A DNA stretch of 64,000 bases, from NCBI GenBank assembly GCA_013001595.1, contig JABDMH010000120.1, forward strand, positions 24,474 to 88,473. Reading direction: 5' to 3'. This document shows, piece after piece, positions 59,829-64,000 of this stretch; within the stretch, counting starts at the first letter, position 1; each line of letters begins with the position of its first letter. This stretch comes from Saprospiraceae bacterium. Lineage in GTDB: Bacteria; Bacteroidota; Bacteroidia; Chitinophagales; Saprospiraceae. Under the pieces are notes generated by a model that saw only the letters and a program-made list of their open reading frames with translations, was not told the DNA's origin and searched no databases. Made by a program: the position numbers and the translations under genes.

Positions 59829-62087
59829 ATGAAAGATCCTATTTTGTCGAAGATACTCTGCTGGACGAATTCAGCCCTCAAATCGATCCCCTGCTGCCTT
59901 TTGCTTTCGATGATGTTTCCAAGGTCTGGTTTCAGTCAGCAAGCTGTAGTAGGTAAAAACGATCTGCCAGAGCTTCCTGAGATGCATGCACTTAAAATCA
60001 ATGGAGCACCGGTGATCGACGGACATGTTCATGTAGATACCGTCTGGCAGGATGTTCCAATGATTAACGATCTGACCCAGACTCAGCCTGAAGCAGGAAT
60101 GCCCGCCTCAGAAATTACGGAAATACGCGTTGCCTATAACCATGAGTTCCTATTTGTAAGTGCCATATGTTATGATCAATCTCCGCATACGCTCGTGGTC
60201 AGTGACGCACGAAGGGATGCCTCTCTGGATAATACGGATGCTTTCCTCATGATCTTCGATACCTATCATGATGGACAGAATGGTTTTGTATTCGGAACCA
60301 ATCCATTAGCCGTGCAATATGATGGCCAAGTAGATAACGAAGGACAGGGCAATTTCAATAGTAATCGGCAGCAAGGAGGAAACATAGGTGGATTTAATCT
60401 CAATTGGGATGCCTCTTGGAAGGTCGCTACTCATGTCGGAGATCACGGATGGACTGCCGAATTTGCCATACCATTGAGCACCTTGAGATACCGCAATGGC
60501 AGCGATCAGGTCTGGGGGCTAAATTTTCGAAGAAACATCCGTAAAAACAATGAAATATCATATTGGGCTCAGATTCCCATCAACTTCAATCTATATCGCT
60601 TATCCCTGGCTGGGGATCTCAGAGGCTTGGATATCAAAAGACCCAAAAATCTGCAATTTACACCCTATGTACTGGGGCAAACTCAACGTGATTATTTGGA
60701 TCCGGATGATCGGTTTGATCTACGCACGGATGTCGGGGCAGACATCAAGTATAGCTTGACACCTTCCCTAACGCTAGACCTTACATACAATACTGATTTT
60801 GCTCAGGTTGAAGTTGACGAGCAACAAGTAAATCTGGATCGTTTCAACTTGTTTTTTCCAGAGAAGAGGCCATTCTTCCTTGAAAATGCTGGTCAATTTA
60901 GTGTAGGTAGTCCGGGAGAAGTGGATTTATTCTTTAGTCGTCGAATAGGTATAGGTGAGGGTGGCTCCCTGGTGCCCATTCTAGGGGGAGCTAGAATGTC
61001 GGGTAAAGTTGGTAGTACCAACGTTGGCCTACTATCGATGTTTACCGATGGAGTGCATGAGGAAGATGTGGAGCGTACGAACTACAACGTAGCGCGTGTC
61101 AATCATGAATTTGGTGGACGACGCTCTGCCATTGGAGGTCTTTTTGTCCATAAATCAGCGTTGGTGGACAACTCTCCAGACCATAGCACTATGGCAATTG
61201 ATGCCAAACTTGGCATTGGCCAGAAGGCACGGATCACCGGTTATCTAGCAAAGACCAATACACCTGGAATTAACAAAGGCGATCATTCTTTCAAATTGCG
61301 ATCAGACTATGAATGGAATGGATGGAGCATCCGCACTGCCTACACAGAAGTAGGTGAAGGCTTCAATCCTGAAGTAGGATTCTTGCAGCGATCTACCTTC
61401 CGGAAACCCGAATTTCGGGTGCTCTATCAATGGCGTATGCATGGAAAATTTGGCCTCCTAGAACTCAGACCTCACGTGTCATATTACAGCTTTTGGAATT
61501 TCTCCGGTGTTCAAGAGACAAAGTATCTTCATATTGACAACCATTGGGAATGGATCAGCGGTCTGGAGATACATACTGGAGTTAATTTAACTGCAGAAAC
61601 AGTTTTACAAACATTCCAAATCTTTGAAGATGTCATTGTACATACTGGAACCTATCAGCACAGTGAAGCACAGCTTGTTTTTCGTACCAATGAAAGCAAG
61701 CAAGTATCTATTAGCACTAGACACATTTTAGGTGGATTTTTCGGCGGAGAACGCTATGCCAACAGTGTGTCACTCAAGTTTAGATTGGGAGATAAGTTCA
61801 ATAGTGACTTTAGTCTCCGACGCAACGACATTTCTTTGCCTGAGGGTACATTCGCAACGAACTTGATTAGCACCAGATTGGCATACGCATTTAAACCAAA
61901 TGTCTATCTCCAAAGTCTAGTTCAATACAATAGTGTGCAAGAGATATGGCTAGCCAATATGCGGTTAGGCTGGCTTCAAAAAGCCAATGCCGGCCTATTC
62001 ATTGTATACAATGAAGTCAGGGGTGAAAGCCGCATTGATTCACGAAGTCTGACTATCAAATACTCACACCTTATAGATGTATTATAG
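59829..62087 (+). CDS. DUF5916 outer-membrane protein with carbohydrate-binding-like N-terminus
   Basis: The 752-residue protein has a signal peptide. Residues about 50-230 form a CBM9-like domain: INGAPVIDGHVHVDTVWQDV, RVAYNHEFLFVSAICYD, DSDAFLMIF-type DNTDAFLMIFDTYHDGQNGF and WTAEFAIPLSTLRYR. The rest is DUF5916, a large outer-membrane barrel with LNFRRNIRKNNEISYWAQIP, FFPEKRPFFLENAGQFSVG (a near-invariant DUF5916 block) and alternating strands to the end. It is 12 bases after the FAD oxidoreductase, so they probably share a transcript. It may bind or import the substrate that the oxidoreductases work on. Confidence 0.92.
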   Translation: MKDPILSKILCWTNSALKSIPCCLLLSMMFPRSGFSQQAVVGKNDLPELPEMHALKINGAPVIDGHVHVDTVWQDVPMINDLTQTQPEAGMPASEITEIRVAYNHEFLFVSAICYDQSPHTLVVSDARRDASLDNTDAFLMIFDTYHDGQNGFVFGTNPLAVQYDGQVDNEGQGNFNSNRQQGGNIGGFNLNWDASWKVATHVGDHGWTAEFAIPLSTLRYRNGSDQVWGLNFRRNIRKNNEISYWAQIPINFNLYRLSLAGDLRGLDIKRPKNLQFTPYVLGQTQRDYLDPDDRFDLRTDVGADIKYSLTPSLTLDLTYNTDFAQVEVDEQQVNLDRFNLFFPEKRPFFLENAGQFSVGSPGEVDLFFSRRIGIGEGGSLVPILGGARMSGKVGSTNVGLLSMFTDGVHEEDVERTNYNVARVNHEFGGRRSAIGGLFVHKSALVDNSPDHSTMAIDAKLGIGQKARITGYLAKTNTPGINKGDHSFKLRSDYEWNGWSIRTAYTEVGEGFNPEVGFLQRSTFRKPEFRVLYQWRMHGKFGLLELRPHVSYYSFWNFSGVQETKYLHIDNHWEWISGLEIHTGVNLTAETVLQTFQIFEDVIVHTGTYQHSEAQLVFRTNESKQVSISTRHILGGFFGGERYANSVSLKFRLGDKFNSDFSLRRNDISLPEGTFATNLISTRLAYAFKPNVYLQSLVQYNSVQEIWLANMRLGWLQKANAGLFIVYNEVRGESRIDSRSLTIKYSHLIDVL

Positions 62088-62371
62088 TACAAGGAGTAAT
62101 CTCGTCCAACATAATAGGCTTCTAAGTCGGCAAAGAGTGGAGATGCTCCAAATGGGCCCGGGGAGCGTCCTTGTTGTCAATTTTACAAGCTGCAAACACT
62201 AAAACTATGGCCACAGTAGATGCTCTCAAGGTTTTGTACGGCAACTACTAGACCCACACTCAACCTGCATAAGTACACCTGATATTAGCAATAGTGCATC
62301 TGCTTTTATCATGAAATGATTACCTTGGTAACCATCATATTTTATAGGATAAGAATATTAAACTTTTAGTT
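62088..62371. other. Intergenic region before the NIPSNAP gene
   Basis: The 284 bases have no credible gene. A 12-base imperfect palindrome, TTACC-TT-GGTAA, at 62320-62331 could be an operator 40 bases before the NIPSNAP start. A short GC-rich piece near 62115-62170 with small hairpins may be the end of the DUF5916 transcript. Confidence 0.35.
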
Positions 62372-63145
62372 ATGCAAGGAGTTAAGGTAGTGATCATATT
62401 TTATATCATAATGCAGTCGATTTCGAGTTTTTCACAGAACCCAGAATTTTATGAAATCCGATGTTACCAATTGTCCAACAATGATCAGGTGAAGGCGATG
62501 GATAGCTATCTGAAAACTGCACTTCTACCAGCCATTCATAGCATGGGTATCAATAGAGTGGGTGTGTTCAAGGAAGTCGGAATTGATACAGCCAGCGAAA
62601 AAAGAATGTTCGTCCTAGTACCTTCCAGCTCAGTTTCTGGTCTTCCATCTATGGCATATGATGCCTATGTGGATCAGGAAAATCGTAAGAAAGGAGATGC
62701 GTTTTGGATGGCACCACACGACTCGCCGCCCTACGATCGTCTGGATATTACTATTATCAAATCATTCGAGTATATGTCTCGGATGCATGTACCCTCTTTC
62801 GAGACTGATGATATGGAGCAGATCTTCGAGTTGAGAAGTTATGAAGGGGCTACCGAAAGACTCTATCGTCAAAAGGTGAAAATGTTTAACCAAGGTGGTG
62901 AGATGGATATCTTTGCGGATTTGGATTTTAATTCAGTCTTTTATGGGGAAGTTTTAGTCGGATCCCAGATGCCCAATTTGATGTATATGACTTCCTTTAA
63001 GGATATGAGCGACCGAGACCAACATTGGGATGCCTTTCGTGAAGCGCCAGCTTGGGCTGACCTAAAGGTTCAAGAGGAGTACGCGAATACAGTATCAAAG
63101 ATTCACATCTATCTCTTACATCCGACTGGTTATTCGGACTTGTAG
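62372..63145 (+). CDS. Secreted NIPSNAP family protein
   Basis: The 257-residue protein has a signal peptide (VVIIFYIIMQSISSFSQ) and two NIPSNAP ferredoxin-like domains: YEIRCYQLSNNDQVKAMDSYLKTALLPAIHSMG and then MEQIFELRSYEGATERLYRQKVKMFNQGGEM with its YMTSFKDMSDRDQHWDAFREAPAW strand and helix. Secreted two-domain NIPSNAP proteins occur widely in Bacteroidota and planctomycetes but have no known function. The stop codon shares a base with the GTG start of the pentapeptide gene. Confidence 0.88.
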   Translation: MQGVKVVIIFYIIMQSISSFSQNPEFYEIRCYQLSNNDQVKAMDSYLKTALLPAIHSMGINRVGVFKEVGIDTASEKRMFVLVPSSSVSGLPSMAYDAYVDQENRKKGDAFWMAPHDSPPYDRLDITIIKSFEYMSRMHVPSFETDDMEQIFELRSYEGATERLYRQKVKMFNQGGEMDIFADLDFNSVFYGEVLVGSQMPNLMYMTSFKDMSDRDQHWDAFREAPAWADLKVQEEYANTVSKIHIYLLHPTGYSDL

Positions 63146-63699
63146 TGCATGACTCATTTTTGGATTTAGGCCCCTCAACCACTGCTTACCGCAATCAGTC
63201 GTATGAGGAAGCAACATTTTCCCAATGTAATTTCATGGGAAGCGACTTCAGCCAATCACTCTTCGAAAACTGCTCCTTTAACGATTGCAATCTCAGCAAC
63301 GCGCTGGTTGATAACACGAAATTCCAAACCTGTCACTTTGAAAACTGCAAAATAGTAGGTGTAGATTTTTCACCAATTAGTCCAATATTACTCTCGGCCT
63401 GCTTTTCTAAGTCAAATCTAGACCTCTGCATCTTTATGGAAGTTGATTTGCGAAAGCTTTCTTTTTCAGAATGCCATATCACAGAGTCGCAATTTATAAA
63501 TGCCAATCTCAAGGAAGTAGCATTTGAATACTGTGATTTGTCCCATTCACTTTTTGAGGACTGCAACTTGGAAGCAGCTGATTTTTCAACGGCGAAGAGT
63601 TATGTTTTCTCACCAGAATCTAATCGTATTAGGCAAGCGGTTTTCTCCTTACCGGAAGTCCTGCGCTTTCTTGAACCCTTAGACATTATTATTAAATGA
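63145..63699 (+). CDS. Pentapeptide-repeat protein (Qnr/McbG-like)
   Basis: The 184-residue cytoplasmic protein is built of A(D/N)LXX-type repeats with Phe or Cys in the core, forming a right-handed quadrilateral beta-helix: ATFSQCNFMGSDFSQSLFEN, CSFNDCNLSNALVDNTKFQT and CNLEAADFSTAKSY. A break near residue 75 and the C-terminal SNRIRQAVFSLPEVLRFLEP motif resemble the Qnr/McbG type, which mimics DNA and protects gyrase. Resistance function is not proven for chromosomal homologues. It starts with GTG one base inside the NIPSNAP stop codon, the next in-frame ATG being 90 bases in. Confidence 0.85.
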   Translation: MHDSFLDLGPSTTAYRNQSYEEATFSQCNFMGSDFSQSLFENCSFNDCNLSNALVDNTKFQTCHFENCKIVGVDFSPISPILLSACFSKSNLDLCIFMEVDLRKLSFSECHITESQFINANLKEVAFEYCDLSHSLFEDCNLEAADFSTAKSYVFSPESNRIRQAVFSLPEVLRFLEPLDIIIK

Positions 63700-63822
63700 T
63701 TGTACAATTGCTTATCGTTCGACTGTTTAACTGGCAGGTTACGTAGCCCCATCCCCATCAATGCTGTGCCCATCGACATCTTTACGGGTATAGATTCCTT
63801 TTCGAAAGCAGTCCCAATATTC

Positions 63823-64000
63823 TTAATTTACTTGAGAAAGTATGCATTGTCGGGAGCACTCTCTTTCTTGATTTAGACATTTCAAATAATAAGCCATATC
63901 CCCAGCTCCGTCTAATGGGATCTTACTCACCATCCACTTATCCGCTAATTCTCTAGTAAATGAAGTTTTGGCAAGCGTTGCGTCACAGGAAGAAAAACAT
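63823..64000 (-). CDS. C-terminal end of an unrecognised protein (partial)
   Basis: A minus-strand frame is open from the window edge to a TAA read at 63825-63823, about 59 codons. It reads SSCDATLAKTSFTRELADKW, VSKIPLDGAGDMAYYLKCLN and then ERECSRQCILSQVN. It is rich in Cys near the end and has a coding-like composition; the gene would continue beyond the right edge. The family is not recognised. The 123 bases to the pentapeptide stop hold nothing else. Confidence 0.4.
   Translation of the reverse strand, partial: CFSSCDATLAKTSFTRELADKWMVSKIPLDGAGDMAYYLKCLNQERECSRQCILSQVN

Noticed and set aside
1..64000. tRNA, rRNA, CRISPR, prophage or intact insertion sequence
   Set aside because: I looked for cloverleaf-like arms with CCA-type ends, regularly spaced direct repeats, and transposase or integrase motifs by eye and found none; a tool run would be needed to be sure.

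Overview
The window looks like chromosomal DNA of a member of the Bacteroidota, probably a marine, surface-degrading Saprospiria-like lineage. This rests on gene content: DUF3822 next to rsmD, a DUF5777/YceI electron-transfer operon, a two-component propeller histidine kinase with a LytTR regulator, AT-rich intergenic DNA without clear Shine-Dalgarno sites, and many secreted or Tat-exported proteins. The genus cannot be fixed from the sequence alone. I found no rRNA, tRNA, CRISPR array, intact insertion sequence or prophage.

Layout. 0-5.7 kb: a partial upstream gene, a Uup-type ABC-F ATPase, an AraC-type regulator with a short N-terminus, an AHSA1/SRPBCC protein, a neutral-ceramidase-like secreted enzyme and a small acidic protein. 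5.9-14.6 kb (minus strand): a compact operon of three secreted or surface proteins, namely a predicted outer-membrane beta-barrel, a 1615-residue unrecognised giant and a fibronectin type III protein. 15-16.3 kb: an intracellular leucine-rich-repeat protein. 16.7-22.3 kb: a catabolic operon with a phytanoyl-CoA-dioxygenase-like enzyme, a PSCyt1/DUF1549/DUF1553 lipoprotein and a DUF1501 protein. 22.4-30.9 kb: housekeeping genes (tsaD, DUF3822-rsmD, argS, glnS, pyrR-pyrB). 30.9-39.1 kb: a TlpA-like thioredoxin, then YceI, propeller histidine kinase and LytTR regulator in overlapping order, then a cytochrome c, OB-fold, YceI and DUF5777 operon. 39.1-43.8 kb (minus): a Tat-exported Gfo/Idh/MocA oxidoreductase, a nucleoid-associated protein and an ArnT-like glycosyltransferase. 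44-49 kb: a decay-rich stretch holding a frameshifted lipoprotein, a headless beta-barrel fragment and a broken SbtA-family bicarbonate transporter, together with an intact YkgJ-type protein, a CBS protein and a secreted protein that resembles Hcp. 49-63.7 kb: two membrane adenylate/guanylate cyclases, a set of exported sugar-acid or sugar enzymes (mandelate-racemase-like, Gfo/Idh/MocA, DUF1080, FAD oxidoreductase), a VCBS/FG-GAP protein, a DUF5916 outer-membrane protein, a NIPSNAP protein and a pentapeptide-repeat protein.

The accessory part is consistent with extracellular or periplasmic breakdown of complex organic matter, controlled by a LytTR two-component system and cyclic-nucleotide signalling. 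The least explained items are the 5.9-14.6 kb secreted trio, the signal-peptide-bearing Hcp-like protein, the 30-base near-perfect palindrome inside the DUF3822 gene, and the sensor operon that is translationally joined to a YceI gene. No clearly new defence or mobile system is visible.
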